Source of the DNA: Mucilaginibacter sp. KACC 22773
Lineage (GTDB): Bacteria; Bacteroidota; Bacteroidia; Sphingobacteriales; Sphingobacteriaceae
Assembly: GCF_028736215.1 (NCBI RefSeq)
Contig: NZ_CP117883.1
Location: forward strand, 7,477,738 to 7,541,737
Direction: 5' to 3'
DNA length: 64,000 bases
The notes beneath the pieces are model-generated. The model ran no database searches. It had not been told where the DNA came from and saw nothing but the letters and a program-made list of their open reading frames with translations. The translations under genes were made by a program, and so were the position numbers. Below, one piece after another: positions 41,480 through 50,604 of the stretch; within the stretch, counting starts at the first letter, position 1; each line of letters starts with the position of its first letter.

Positions 41480-42412
41480 TTAATGACATTGCAAAATAAA
41501 CCAGGCTTTGTCGAATCTTTTTTCCTTAAGATCCTGCTTTTTTATCCAATAATAAAGGCGGCCTGCATCACCCCACATCATGCCGGTTTTGTCGTCTTCC
41601 GATCCTATTTGCAATAATAATATCCAATCGTTTATGCCGTTTTCAAGTTCTGCTCTTTGGGGGTCTTCATATCCTGAGGAGTTGCCGCAATATAGGCCGT
41701 TGGTTACCAGCTGGCATTCCAGTTCCATGGGATTCTGAACATAATTGGCGTATCCAAATATTTGGTTATCAACTCCGCTGGCAACTTCGGCATAGTTGTC
41801 AAAATCATCTTCACTGATCTTATCGTCAATCACTTTCTCCCTCCAGCGGGGAATACTCAAACTTTTTTCGGCCTTGATGCTGTTAGAGTTAAACTGCGAT
41901 TCTTCGGGTAGGTCGCCTGGGAATTGTCTGCGTTTCAAGTCGGTTGTTGGGTTAAAGTAAATAACCTTAAATCGTTGCTCATCCTTTGGGTCAAATCCCC
42001 ACGCTGCCTGATCGGCACAATAAAAAAAAGCAATAACGCCCTCAGCCGGTAACAATCCCGACTCATCAAGGCCCGCAAAATCGCGGCAATTTAATTGGGC
42101 TATAAACGACATTGGCTTTCCCTCTTCGGTTATGGGCCACATAACAGATTCGGGCAAATCGGGCTGTCCGCCAACTTTCGACTGCCCGGTTGTTAATTCA
42201 TTTTCGTTAACAGGCGCCAAAGTCAAATCTATCCTTGGCTGTACGTGCGGGATAATTGCGGGTAAGTACTGCGTTAAACCGAACGCTTTAAAGCAATGGC
42301 CAACATCTGCCAGCGTTTTCAGGTTGCCATCCATAGCATAGCCAATGTTCACCTGTTTTCCATATTTGTCTTTTACCTTGCGCCATTTAAAAAGATTTCT
42401 GGTTATCCCCAT
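41480..42412 (-). CDS. DUF1963 (YwqG-like) protein
   Basis: 310 aa, soluble. Core DUF1963 motifs: SKVGGQPDLPESVMWP (79-94), PMSFIAQLNCRDFAG, GLLPAEGVIAFFYCADQ, and NDWILLLQIGSEDDKTGMMWGDAGRLYYWI near the C-terminus. YwqG-type proteins lie in operons with polymorphic toxins in several phyla and are proposed immunity proteins. With the small gene downstream it forms a pair without any recognisable toxin. The N-terminal 40 residues are extra relative to the shortest family members. Confidence 0.88.
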   Translation of the reverse strand: MGITRNLFKWRKVKDKYGKQVNIGYAMDGNLKTLADVGHCFKAFGLTQYLPAIIPHVQPRIDLTLAPVNENELTTGQSKVGGQPDLPESVMWPITEEGKPMSFIAQLNCRDFAGLDESGLLPAEGVIAFFYCADQAAWGFDPKDEQRFKVIYFNPTTDLKRRQFPGDLPEESQFNSNSIKAEKSLSIPRWREKVIDDKISEDDFDNYAEVASGVDNQIFGYANYVQNPMELECQLVTNGLYCGNSSGYEDPQRAELENGINDWILLLQIGSEDDKTGMMWGDAGRLYYWIKKQDLKEKRFDKAWFILQCH

Positions 42413-42621
42413 AATTTATCTGTTCTTGACCGCGTAATTGATCCCTTGAAATGAATAGTTCTTGACCGATTATATGTAAAATTACATCTTTTTGTTTTTT
42501 TGTGGCCTGTCGTCGGTTTAATCACCGCGCAACAGGTTGGCCCAACAATAGTCTGCGTTATATAGGCCAACCAAACCATATGTAAAATACAAGCTTTGGG
42601 TGGTAATGTGAAACATCTGCT

Positions 42622-43884
42622 TCAATTAAAAGTAACTTTGCTTATTTTATGTACCCCGGAGTTAACTATATACAGATTTCCGGTTGCATCAAAGGCAAGG
42701 CCTAAAGGGCGGTTGGTAGTAGCTGTGCCCAGGGCTCCGTTAACAATGCCGCTGGTTGTATTGCCCGAAATGAGGGTAATAACCTGCCCCAATTTATTAA
42801 GCATCCTTATCCTGTAATGGTGGTTTTCAAAATCGGCATCGCTAAAAAATATATTTCCGTCCGCATCTGAAACCAAGGACTGCGGACCAAACATTTGCGC
42901 ATTTGCACCCTCTCCGTCGGTAAGGCCGAATGTGCCGTTACCAATAACTGTGCTAACTACACCTTCGGGGGTGATTTTACGGATCCTGAAATGATCGGAA
43001 TCAACTACATATAAATTACCTGATGGGTCGGTAGTTTCGCGGGTCAGGTAACCAAATTTAGCTGCGCTGCCTATACCATCAACATATCCTCGTTCAAAGG
43101 TGTTAGTACCGGCAAGGGTGGTAACGACTCCGGCAGGTGAAACCTTACGTATACTACCAGCACCGAGGAAATACAAGTTTCCTGTCGCATCTTTAGCTAA
43201 ATCCAATGAACTGGTGCCAAATCTTGCATCGGCACCTGTGCCATCTGCTATTCCGGCGCTGGGGTAGCTGCCTGCTAAAACAGATACATTTTTTTCGGAC
43301 GATACTTTCACTATTGTAGTCTGAACTGGGATGTAAAAATTATCCTGCGCATCGACGGCAAAGCCTGTAAAACCGTCGGTAGGCGTATAATATATTGGTT
43401 GGTCATTTGGCTGTATTTCATAAATTTTCTTGCCGTCGCCACCAAACATGCGGCCTGTACCGTCAAACTTTATCTGGTCGATGTCAAGAGCGCCAAACGA
43501 TGCATAATCGCTCATTACCCCCGAGGTTACCGTAAAGTTTGTTGCCGAGGCCGCTTTTTTTCCGTTGCTAAGTAATTCAATTTTGCCGGTAGCCGCCGTT
43601 GCCGGTACCGTTACTACTATTTGGGTTGCGGTTACCGAATTAATTTTGGCCGTAACGCCATTAAATGTAACTGTGTTATTAGCCGCAACAGTATTAAAGT
43701 TTGTTCCGGTAATAGTTACAACTGCATTGGGCAAAGCTTTTGCCGGTGCAAAGGCCGTTATAGTAACCGGCTCTTGGGGAGCCACCACGGGTTTTTGCGA
43801 CTTTGAGCAGGATATGATTAAAATCGAAAAAGCAGAGATGAAAGCGAGGGTTAAATTTGCTTTAACCGGATAAAAATTACGCAT
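42622..43884 (-). CDS. IPT/TIG plus NHL beta-propeller lipoprotein
   Basis: 420 aa. Leader ends LIISC (C26). An IPT/TIG immunoglobulin-like domain (about 38-120: ITAFAPAKALPNAVVTITGTNF) is followed by a six-bladed NHL-type propeller (DKIYEI..., GTGADARFGTSSLDLAKDATGNLYF, GSAAKFGYLTRETTDPSGNLYVVDS, RIRKITPEGVVSTVIGNG). Such surface lipoproteins often bind polysaccharide or protein ligands; there is no sus-type gene adjacent. Function not assignable. Confidence 0.88.
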   Translation of the reverse strand: MRNFYPVKANLTLAFISAFSILIISCSKSQKPVVAPQEPVTITAFAPAKALPNAVVTITGTNFNTVAANNTVTFNGVTAKINSVTATQIVVTVPATAATGKIELLSNGKKAASATNFTVTSGVMSDYASFGALDIDQIKFDGTGRMFGGDGKKIYEIQPNDQPIYYTPTDGFTGFAVDAQDNFYIPVQTTIVKVSSEKNVSVLAGSYPSAGIADGTGADARFGTSSLDLAKDATGNLYFLGAGSIRKVSPAGVVTTLAGTNTFERGYVDGIGSAAKFGYLTRETTDPSGNLYVVDSDHFRIRKITPEGVVSTVIGNGTFGLTDGEGANAQMFGPQSLVSDADGNIFFSDADFENHHYRIRMLNKLGQVITLISGNTTSGIVNGALGTATTNRPLGLAFDATGNLYIVNSGVHKISKVTFN

Positions 43885-44190
43885 ATATAAATTATGATGG
43901 GTTTAGACCTCAAATATATTATTTATCCCGCTAATAACGGGAGCTCGGCTGTTTTTACCCATATTTAGCGCAGGTCTTGTGTCGGGATAGGGGCGATAGC
44001 CCTATGATTAGTTTATAAAAGTCACATGTCCATCATCACTCTATTCCAAAATACACCCTGCTGTGTCCTGAAAGCAGATTGCTTATGAACTATTACCCCT
44101 CGCAAAATATATTTTGTAGTCAAATACATAATTAATTGTGTCTTTTAGACAACGAAATAATTACTTTGGTTAAATATTAAATCACGGGGA
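43885..44190. other. Intergenic gap with putative promoter
   Basis: 306 bases between divergent genes; no coding frame found. TTACTTTG at 44161-44168, one mismatch to TAnnTTTG, with TTG at 44136-44138, is a likely promoter for the histidine kinase gene. CCCGCTAATAACGGGAGC near 43927 can form a short hairpin. Confidence 0.5.
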
Positions 44191-46428
44191 ATGGGCGATC
44201 ATAAAAATAATCCTGACTATCATAGCGAGCTTGTTTATCAAATGTGCTACGAACACAGTCTTGATGGAATAATCTTAACTATTCCTGATGGAAAGGTTTT
44301 AGCTGCTAATCCGGCGGCCTGTGATATATTCGGTATGACCGAAGCCGAATTGTGCGCATTAAGCCGTTCAACGCTTTTTGACACCGGAGACCCCAATTTT
44401 GAGCACTTGAAAATTGAAAAGGAACCAACAGGTGCAATCAGAGGCGACCTTACCATTGTGCGAAAAGATGGCAGTAAACTTATCGCTGAGATCAGTAACA
44501 GGCATTTTACCACCGGCAACAATGAATTTCGATCGATTATCATCATCAGGGATAAAACAGAAAAAATTTTAGCCGAACAAAAGATCAGGGAATCCGAAGA
44601 AAAATATAAGCAGATTGTTGAGTTATCGCAAGAGGGTATTTGGGTAATAGATAAAGATAATAAAACCACTTTTACAAATGATGCCATGGCCACCATGCTT
44701 GGGTATCAGCGGGAGGAAATGATTGGCATGGAGCTGTTTGAGTTTATGGATGATGAAGGCCGTGAAATTTCAGAACGCAATATCGAAAAGCGTAAAAATG
44801 GAATTACAGAGCAGCACGACTTTGTTTTTTTAAAAAAAGAAGGCACAAAGGTTTGGGTGATGATATCTACTACGCCTATTTTCAAAGATGGCCGGTATGC
44901 CGGCTCGATGGCGATGATAACAGATATTACGCAACGAAGGCAAGCCGAGGAAAATTTAATTTCAAGCGAAGAACGTTTTCGTGAACTGGTTGAAAATAAT
45001 AATGACGTGATCTTGTTGCTGGATAAAAACCTGCTGACTGTTTATCGAAGCCCTGCAACATGGCGGACTATGGGTTTTACCGACGAAGAGCGGATTGGCC
45101 GTAGCTACCTTGAGCTGGCGCATCCTGAAGATGTGGTTGACATTAAAAGATTTCAGCAAATAGTAATTGACAACCCTGGCAAGCCGGTTCCAATTAGGGT
45201 ACGGGCAAAGCACAGCGACGGGCATTACCTATGGCTTGAAGGAATTGCCACTAACCTGATGCATAACAAAAGTGTAAATGCTATTGTGGTTAATTTAAGG
45301 GATATTAGCGAAAAGAAAAAGGCCGAAGATAACGTACAGCAATTGAACAACAGGCTACGTATTGCTACCGAGGCGGCCAATGTTTGCATATGGGAATGGG
45401 ATATTACTACGGGTGAATTAAAATGGGACAACGCCATGTATAAACTTTATGGCCTCAATCCAAAAGTAGATGCGCCCAATTTAATGACCTGGACAAATTC
45501 TGTACACCCCGACGATTTAACAACTTTATTAAAAATGAGCGATGAGGCTATAGCAGGAATACGCCCATTGGATACTGAATTTAGGATTTTCAGAGAGTCT
45601 GATCGCTCCGTACGGTTTATACGCTCTAAAGCATTAAATGTAATCGATAAAAAAACCGGTGCAGTACTAAAAATGATTGGCAGTAATTGGGATATTACAG
45701 AAAATCAGCTGGCAAAACAGGAAAAGGAAAAAATTTTGGCCGACCTGATACGCAGGAATAATGACCTTGAACAATTTGCCTATATCATCTCGCACAATCT
45801 GCGCGCGCCGGTTAGCAATGTTTTAGGTTTAAGCGAAATGCTGATTAATGATGATGTTGACGACGAATCAAAGCCAACAGTTTTAAATGGGCTGGATCTT
45901 TCAGTAAAGAAAATCGATCTTATTATTAACGACCTCAATAATATATTCCAATCGAAGCAGCGAATCGGCGACAAAAAAGAAACAGTATATTTTCAGCAGA
46001 TTGTTGACGACATTAAATTCAGTATCAATCACATGGTTGAAAAGGAAAATGTTTCGTTGAAATGCGATTTTGGGAAAGCTGAGCATATGGTTTCTGTTAG
46101 AAGTTACCTTTATAGCGTGTTGTACAACCTGATTTTGAATAGTATCAAATACAGGAAGGAAGAAGTTAGCCCGGTAATCAGCATCAGCTCGTCAATTGAC
46201 GATGGTAAACATATAACACTCGTTATCACCGACAATGGAAAGGGCATTGATCTGAAAAGAAATAAGGAAATGCTTTTTGGCCTTTATCAACGTTTTGACC
46301 AAACAGTGGAAGGAAGAGGCTTAGGTTTATATATGGTTAAAACACAGGTTGAAGCCTTGTACGGTACCATTCAAGTGGATAGCGAGTTAGATAGAGGTAC
46401 ATCATTCACTATCAGCTTACCTGTTTAA
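44191..46428 (+). CDS. Multi-PAS hybrid-less sensor histidine kinase
   Basis: 745 aa, no transmembrane segment, so cytoplasmic. Four PAS domains: about 12-130, 135-255, 258-380 and 385-505, each with its PAC tail (SIIIIRDKTEKI, GSMAMITDITQRR, IVVNLRDISEKK, MIGSNWDITENQ). Then a dimerisation domain with H535 in YIISHNLRAPV and an HATPase domain (VLYNLILNSIKYR, DNGKGID, GLGLYMVKTQVEALYG). No receiver or output domain, and no regulator next door. Signals are probably small molecules or redox; the partner is unknown. Confidence 0.92.
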   Translation: MGDHKNNPDYHSELVYQMCYEHSLDGIILTIPDGKVLAANPAACDIFGMTEAELCALSRSTLFDTGDPNFEHLKIEKEPTGAIRGDLTIVRKDGSKLIAEISNRHFTTGNNEFRSIIIIRDKTEKILAEQKIRESEEKYKQIVELSQEGIWVIDKDNKTTFTNDAMATMLGYQREEMIGMELFEFMDDEGREISERNIEKRKNGITEQHDFVFLKKEGTKVWVMISTTPIFKDGRYAGSMAMITDITQRRQAEENLISSEERFRELVENNNDVILLLDKNLLTVYRSPATWRTMGFTDEERIGRSYLELAHPEDVVDIKRFQQIVIDNPGKPVPIRVRAKHSDGHYLWLEGIATNLMHNKSVNAIVVNLRDISEKKKAEDNVQQLNNRLRIATEAANVCIWEWDITTGELKWDNAMYKLYGLNPKVDAPNLMTWTNSVHPDDLTTLLKMSDEAIAGIRPLDTEFRIFRESDRSVRFIRSKALNVIDKKTGAVLKMIGSNWDITENQLAKQEKEKILADLIRRNNDLEQFAYIISHNLRAPVSNVLGLSEMLINDDVDDESKPTVLNGLDLSVKKIDLIINDLNNIFQSKQRIGDKKETVYFQQIVDDIKFSINHMVEKENVSLKCDFGKAEHMVSVRSYLYSVLYNLILNSIKYRKEEVSPVISISSSIDDGKHITLVITDNGKGIDLKRNKEMLFGLYQRFDQTVEGRGLGLYMVKTQVEALYGTIQVDSELDRGTSFTISLPV

Positions 46429-46505
46429 TGGTGGGTGGCTATTAAATCTAAAAACAATTCTCGGTCAGCCTGTAACACCGACCACAGGCTGAATAATAAT
46501 TTTGT

Positions 46506-46660
46506 CCTCTTGGGGGCTCTTCAATGCTATTGAAGTTAAGAGTTTTTTCGCGCAAAGACGCAGAGCCGCAAAGTGATTTGCTCATTTTTTCTTAGCGGCC
46601 CGGCGTCTTTGCGCGAAACTGAAATTTTAATATTTTCGATAACTAAATAGCATTGGAGAG
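46506..46660. repeat. Nested palindrome: shared shell, GCAAAGACGC core
   Basis: Outer: GGGGGCTCTTCAATGCTATT (46513-46532) with complementary AATAGCATTGGAGAGACCC (46647-46665), including the CAATGCTATTnAGTT shell also seen at 12944. Core: TTTCGCGCAAAGACGC (46546-46561) perfectly complementary to GCGTCTTTGCGCGAAA (46603-46618). Lies between convergent genes. Confidence 0.8.
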
Positions 46661-46713
46661 ACCCTGCGGGAACGGGAATCAGCGATACACCTTATTCCTG
46701 AGCTGGGAGTTTT

Positions 46714-47817
46714 TTAACATCCTTTATTTGGTACGGCATAAATCACGTTGCCCGAAACTGATAAATTGAAACCATAATTTTCTATAACAGGAAGTAACAG
46801 TTTTTTCCACGTTTTGCCCATGTCAGCTGACCGGAATATACCATCTGAGCGGCCGCATATTAAATATTTACCCATTTGTTTAATTGATAAAATATCTGAT
46901 GAAGATTTAAGTAACCCTATCTGTTTCATTAATAAACTACTCCAGGAAGGTTGAAGTTCTTCGCCTATGGCATTCCAGGTTTTTCCACTATCCAGTGAAA
47001 TGTGTAAGCTGTTTGTTTGGGTTATTGTGTTGTATACTATAGCGGCAAATCCTCCGTCTATACGTTCTACAGCGATGCCAGCACCCCCTTCACTAATCAC
47101 ACTATCCCAGTTTTCACCATCATCGGTCGATCTTAATATTCCATCTTTGCTGGTACTCAGAAGAACACCGTTCGACTCTGCCAATTTCATTCTACCGTCT
47201 CCAACATGCACTTGTTTCCAGGTTTTTCCACTGTTAGTGGATCTAAAAAGGCAGTTGTTGGAGCCAATGAAAACTGTGCCTCCGGCAGTTTCAAAAACGG
47301 AGCGTACTTCTCTCTCTTTATAATTCTTGTACATCCAATCTATCGTTCTGTCTATGCGTACGGCTTGCTCTTGAAAATTCGTGTACATGGGCGACCAATT
47401 ATTCGTCCCGTTTATTTTTTGTAAAAATTGACCCCTGAAATCATACGCAAGTATCCCATTCTTGCCAGGGACAATGTTACGTTGTGTACCAGGGAAAATT
47501 TCTTTTGTCCAAAAAGGAGTTGTTGAATTTGGTTCACTGTGATAAACCCCGTTTCCGGCACGTAAATATAGCCCACGATCATTTGCAAATAAACCATCTC
47601 TCCATACACCTTCTCTCTGCAATTTTTCGGGCAGCCCTTCGCTGATGTCCTGCCATGTTTGTCCGCCATCAGCAGATTTAAAAATGATGTTGACAATCGC
47701 CGATGATTTGCCTTCTTTTATTGGTTGCTTTTTTGCTACCTTTTCTTTTAGCACAAAAGAATTTAGTAGAAATAATACCAGGAAGATAGCGGGAACAAAT
47801 ACAATTAATCTTTTCAT
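46714..47817 (-). CDS. Asp-box (BNR) repeat protein, exported
   Basis: 367 aa from the ATG at 47817; an ATG 36 bases upstream is possible, but the hydrophobic segment starts right after the chosen start (RLIVFVPAIFLVLFLL, 3-18). Five Asp-box motifs: SADGGQTW, STNSGKTW, STDDGENW, SLDSGKTW, SADMGKTW. These mark a beta-propeller of the sialidase/VPS10/photosystem-stability type. Without the catalytic Arg triad visible I would not call it a sialidase. Membrane-anchored or periplasmic; function unknown. Confidence 0.78.
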   Translation of the reverse strand: MKRLIVFVPAIFLVLFLLNSFVLKEKVAKKQPIKEGKSSAIVNIIFKSADGGQTWQDISEGLPEKLQREGVWRDGLFANDRGLYLRAGNGVYHSEPNSTTPFWTKEIFPGTQRNIVPGKNGILAYDFRGQFLQKINGTNNWSPMYTNFQEQAVRIDRTIDWMYKNYKEREVRSVFETAGGTVFIGSNNCLFRSTNSGKTWKQVHVGDGRMKLAESNGVLLSTSKDGILRSTDDGENWDSVISEGGAGIAVERIDGGFAAIVYNTITQTNSLHISLDSGKTWNAIGEELQPSWSSLLMKQIGLLKSSSDILSIKQMGKYLICGRSDGIFRSADMGKTWKKLLLPVIENYGFNLSVSGNVIYAVPNKGC

Positions 47818-47966
47818 CTTTTTAAATTTTAAGTAAAACAAATGTTTCATCATCTATTTTATGATCCTATCAGAATTGATGCAGCAAAATTACTTTGATA
47901 TATTTCGGTGCGGGGAATTTGGATTGTAAATAAAAATGTAAACTTTGTAAATAAAAACCTGAAACT

Positions 47967-48080
47967 ATGCTTGATACCCGAAATCTCCTCAACCAGAAGA
48001 GCAAATATCTGTGTGGATTTATATTACTCTCACTTATATCTGTAGTCTGCGCGGCATTCAGCATCACCGGCGCCAAATAG
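47967..48080 (+). CDS. Possible small membrane protein (37 aa)
   Basis: Within a 440-base gap. ATG at 47967, 37 codons, with one hydrophobic segment (YLCGFILLSLISVVCAAFSI). An AAACTTTG box lies 17 bases upstream. Support is thin: length, hydrophobic core and promoter-like box only. Confidence 0.3.
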   Translation: MLDTRNLLNQKSKYLCGFILLSLISVVCAAFSITGAK

Positions 48081-48262
48081 TAATGCAAAACACATTTCTA
48101 AAAGCTTACTCCAACAGAAGCATAATGTATTATGAGAGATAGATAACTTGTCCTTATTTACCAACTATTAGTATATTAATGGTAAGATTTTTTTCATTCT
48201 CAACCCTACAAAAGTCACTGCCCGCTGTTAATAAAAAAATTCGCTATCGCAATAAATTACAC

Positions 48263-48766
48263 TTAACTATTTACATGGGTAAGGTAATAAGTAGCCTGGT
48301 CGAGTGATGAGAGTTTGTCAAAACCTGCCTGCCTTAATAGTGTTACCAATTGCCCGCGATGGTAGGTTGAATGGTTGATGCTATGCGCAAATGTTTGCCA
48401 GTAAGGCAATTGCCCTGATCCTCTCCTGGGATAAACAAAGGTGACGGCATCGGTATAATTTTCTTCCGGCCAGTTTTTTATAAAATTTTGCATCCCGGCG
48501 GAAGCAGTTTTCCAGATATCAATCAGTTCGTTTTTTGGGCCCTCAAAATGGGATGTAAGGTAGGTGGGCGCTGGCGCTTTTATCCAGAAATCTATCCAAA
48601 TCTTTTCCGCGCTGGCAATATGTACTGCCGTTTGCCTTACACTACCAAAACTGCTTATAAGCGTTTGTTCCCATTGTTCATCGCTAACCTGGCTTAGCCA
48701 GGCCATAGCTTTATCATTCGCCCAACTGTTATAAGCAGCTAAGGCCGTAAAATATTGCTTGGTCAT
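48263..48766 (-). CDS. DinB family putative metal-dependent hydrolase/thiol transferase
   Basis: 167 aa, four-helix DinB fold. Metal triad H49 (TAVHIASAEKIW), H132 and H136 (INHSTYHRGQL). YNSWANDKA at 12-20 is the usual N-terminal motif. DinB-type proteins of Firmicutes and Bacteroidota include thiol transferases and many unassigned enzymes. It is the third gene of a same-strand set (PEBP, AraC regulator, DinB), with gaps of 5 and 11 bases between genes, so it is probably under the AraC regulator's control. Confidence 0.9.
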   Translation of the reverse strand: MTKQYFTALAAYNSWANDKAMAWLSQVSDEQWEQTLISSFGSVRQTAVHIASAEKIWIDFWIKAPAPTYLTSHFEGPKNELIDIWKTASAGMQNFIKNWPEENYTDAVTFVYPRRGSGQLPYWQTFAHSINHSTYHRGQLVTLLRQAGFDKLSSLDQATYYLTHVNS

Positions 48767-48771
48767 TTTTT

Positions 48772-49593
48772 TTAATTATTTAGTTGGTACTGTTTGGGCG
48801 TTATGCCGTGTACCTGTTTAAAAGATTGTATAAAGCTGGATAGGTTCTCATAACCCAGTTCATAATAGATATCACTGGCTTTGTGTCCGCCCTGCTTAAG
48901 TAGCCGGGCGGCTTTCTCCATTCTTTTTTCCAGCAGCCATTTGCTGGGCGAGGTGCCGTAAAGCCTGGCGAAGCGCCGCTTAAAGGTTGATAAACTTGCG
49001 TTGCATAAAAAGGCCAGTTCTTCTACACTCACCGGCTGATCGATATGAGCATTTACCGCCTGCCTGATGACGATATCGTCGGCTGCTTCATGACTCATGC
49101 CGCGCAGCTTTTGTAGAATTCCAGGATAACTTTCGCCCAGGTAAAGCAGTAGCTCATACAGTTTTAGTTGCTGCATATTTGGCGAGATGGCTTGATTTTC
49201 AGCAAGCATATGCCCCAAAGAACTGATGAAGTTTTGGATAAAGGCATCCTGTTGGAAGCGCAGGATAGGCTCCTCCTGTAGTTGACTGGCGGTCGCCCTT
49301 AGCAGTTCCTGGTGCCGGATAAAAAAATCAGCCAGTACGCGATTATCAAAAGCGATCAGAATACTTCGGTAATTGCCGCCCGGCGCAACTATTTTTTCGC
49401 TCATCAGGCAATTGCCGGCAGCAAGCAGCAAAAACTGCCCGGGTATAATGCTCACTATTTTGCCTGCATAATGAACAGTCTTTTCGCCTTCCAACAGGAA
49501 ACTAAAAAGATTTTGTAGCAGCGTGATCCTGTTCCTGATACTGGCCCCCTCGGCCTGGTAACTAAAAATCCTGATCGGTTCTGCTTGTTTCAT
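48772..49593 (-). CDS. AraC family transcriptional regulator
   Basis: 273 aa. The N-terminal 150 residues resemble the cupin-like sensor of AraC proteins (RIFSYQAEGASIRNRITLLQNLFSFLLEGEK). The C-terminal 100 hold two helix-turn-helix motifs (VSVEELAFLCNASLSTFKRRFARLYGTSPSKWL and KASDIYYELGYENLSSFIQSFKQVHGITPKQY). It lies between the PEBP and DinB genes in a tight same-strand set and may regulate them and itself. Inducer unknown. Confidence 0.92.
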   Translation of the reverse strand: MKQAEPIRIFSYQAEGASIRNRITLLQNLFSFLLEGEKTVHYAGKIVSIIPGQFLLLAAGNCLMSEKIVAPGGNYRSILIAFDNRVLADFFIRHQELLRATASQLQEEPILRFQQDAFIQNFISSLGHMLAENQAISPNMQQLKLYELLLYLGESYPGILQKLRGMSHEAADDIVIRQAVNAHIDQPVSVEELAFLCNASLSTFKRRFARLYGTSPSKWLLEKRMEKAARLLKQGGHKASDIYYELGYENLSSFIQSFKQVHGITPKQYQLNN

Positions 49594-49604
49594 TCCAGGC
49601 TAAT

Positions 49605-50090
49605 TTAATGCTTTTGTCCATAAACCAGCAGCGAAGCTTTGGCAAGCGTTGCATAATGTAGGTTGAATCCCACGTACGCTGGCGTAGCGTTTTGATCTAA
49701 TTGCAGTTTTTGCCCCAGTGCATAAACGGTAATCAGGTAACGGTGCGCCGGTCCTTCGGGCGGTGCAGCACCGGCATAACCAGCAAAACCCATATCGGTG
49801 TTGCTTTGTATGGTACCTTTGGGTAATAAGTTTTTACTGATGTCGCCTGCATTCGCCGGCAATTCAGTTACCCCGGCAGGGATATTAAAAACAATCCAAT
49901 GCCAGAAGCCACTGCCTGTTGGCGCGTCCTGGTCGTATATGGTCAGTGCGAAAGCCCTTGTTTCTTTGGGCGCGTTCTCCCAATAAAGCTGCGGCGATCG
50001 GTTTTGCCCGGTAAAACCCATACTATCTGCGTATTGTTTGATGTTTAATTGCCCGCCCAGCTCTTTGCTCTTTAATGTAAATGTTGCCAT
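49605..50090 (-). CDS. YbhB/YbcL family (PEBP) protein
   Basis: 161 aa, cytoplasmic, the size of bacterial phosphatidylethanolamine-binding-protein homologues. Signature IYDQDAPTGSGFWHWIVFNIP and the second ligand-site motif GYAGAAPPEGPAHRYLITVYAL (as GFAGYAGAAPPEGPAHRY). Such proteins bind small anionic ligands; physiological role in bacteria is unclear. First gene of the PEBP-AraC-DinB set, whose next stop-to-start gap is 11 bases. Confidence 0.92.
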   Translation of the reverse strand: MATFTLKSKELGGQLNIKQYADSMGFTGQNRSPQLYWENAPKETRAFALTIYDQDAPTGSGFWHWIVFNIPAGVTELPANAGDISKNLLPKGTIQSNTDMGFAGYAGAAPPEGPAHRYLITVYALGQKLQLDQNATPAYVGFNLHYATLAKASLLVYGQKH

Positions 50091-50350
50091 TGCTTGAATC
50101 CTTTTATCTGATAAGTCAAAGGTAGGCGGTAGCTACAAGTAATCTCAGAGGGAAACGTTCAAAAAGTATCGTTAAACGTTCAATTTTATTCGTATTTTTT
50201 CCCAGATTGTCCGTGCGCGTAGGGTGTACCAAGCTGGCAGATGAACGACATGCTAAAACGGATTAGCAAATGTATCAATGGCCTCACAATACCCCCGCCA
50301 GCAGGTAAACGTTATGCTAAAACGATTTTTATTTTCACCAATAGCTTACC

Positions 50351-50456
50351 CGGCGTTCGCGTTAGGGATGGCAGCGAATACAGGCCCATTAGCGTAATGC
50401 CTGCAGGCGTATGAGCGTACAGCCCGGCCCCATTTCTATCAATGGGGCAACGCCCT
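50351..50456. other. Candidate structured intergenic element
   Basis: In a 514-base gap without genes. Starts CGTTCGCGTTAGGGATGGCA and contains several short complementary pieces (GGCCC/GGGCC-like, GGGGC/GCCCC). I recall a GGGATnGnAGCG-type element as a frequent intergenic motif of Bacteroidota, but cannot check. Upstream, ATGCTAAAACG occurs twice (50249 and 50313) in similar contexts. Confidence 0.4.
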
Positions 50457-50461
50457 TGTTT

Positions 50462-50604
50462 GGTGAGTGGTTGGATTGGGTGAGTGGTTGATTAAGTTGA
50501 AAAGCGAGGCTTATTCTTTAACGCCCGTTAACCCAATCAACCATTCACAATCAACCGGTTATTAACGTCTCTTTAACCTATTCAACCACTCACTCACCTA
50601 ATCC
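50462..50604. repeat. Intergenic palindrome, GAGTGGTTG word family
   Basis: Left arm GGTGAGTGGTTGGATTGGGT then GAGTGGTTGATTAAG; right arm CAACCACTCACTCACCTAAT. The loop holds more copies of the same words in the opposite sense (CCAATCAACCATTCAC, ATCAACCGG). Ends at the stop of the DUF4397 gene. Confidence 0.8.

Noticed and set aside
46714..47817. Sialidase annotation for the Asp-box protein
   Set aside because: Five Asp boxes are present but no catalytic arginine triad or tyrosine motif could be identified, so only the fold is called.
48772..50090. PEBP-AraC-DinB set as a possible defence island
   Set aside because: All three are ordinary families; no nuclease, toxin or mobile signature is nearby.
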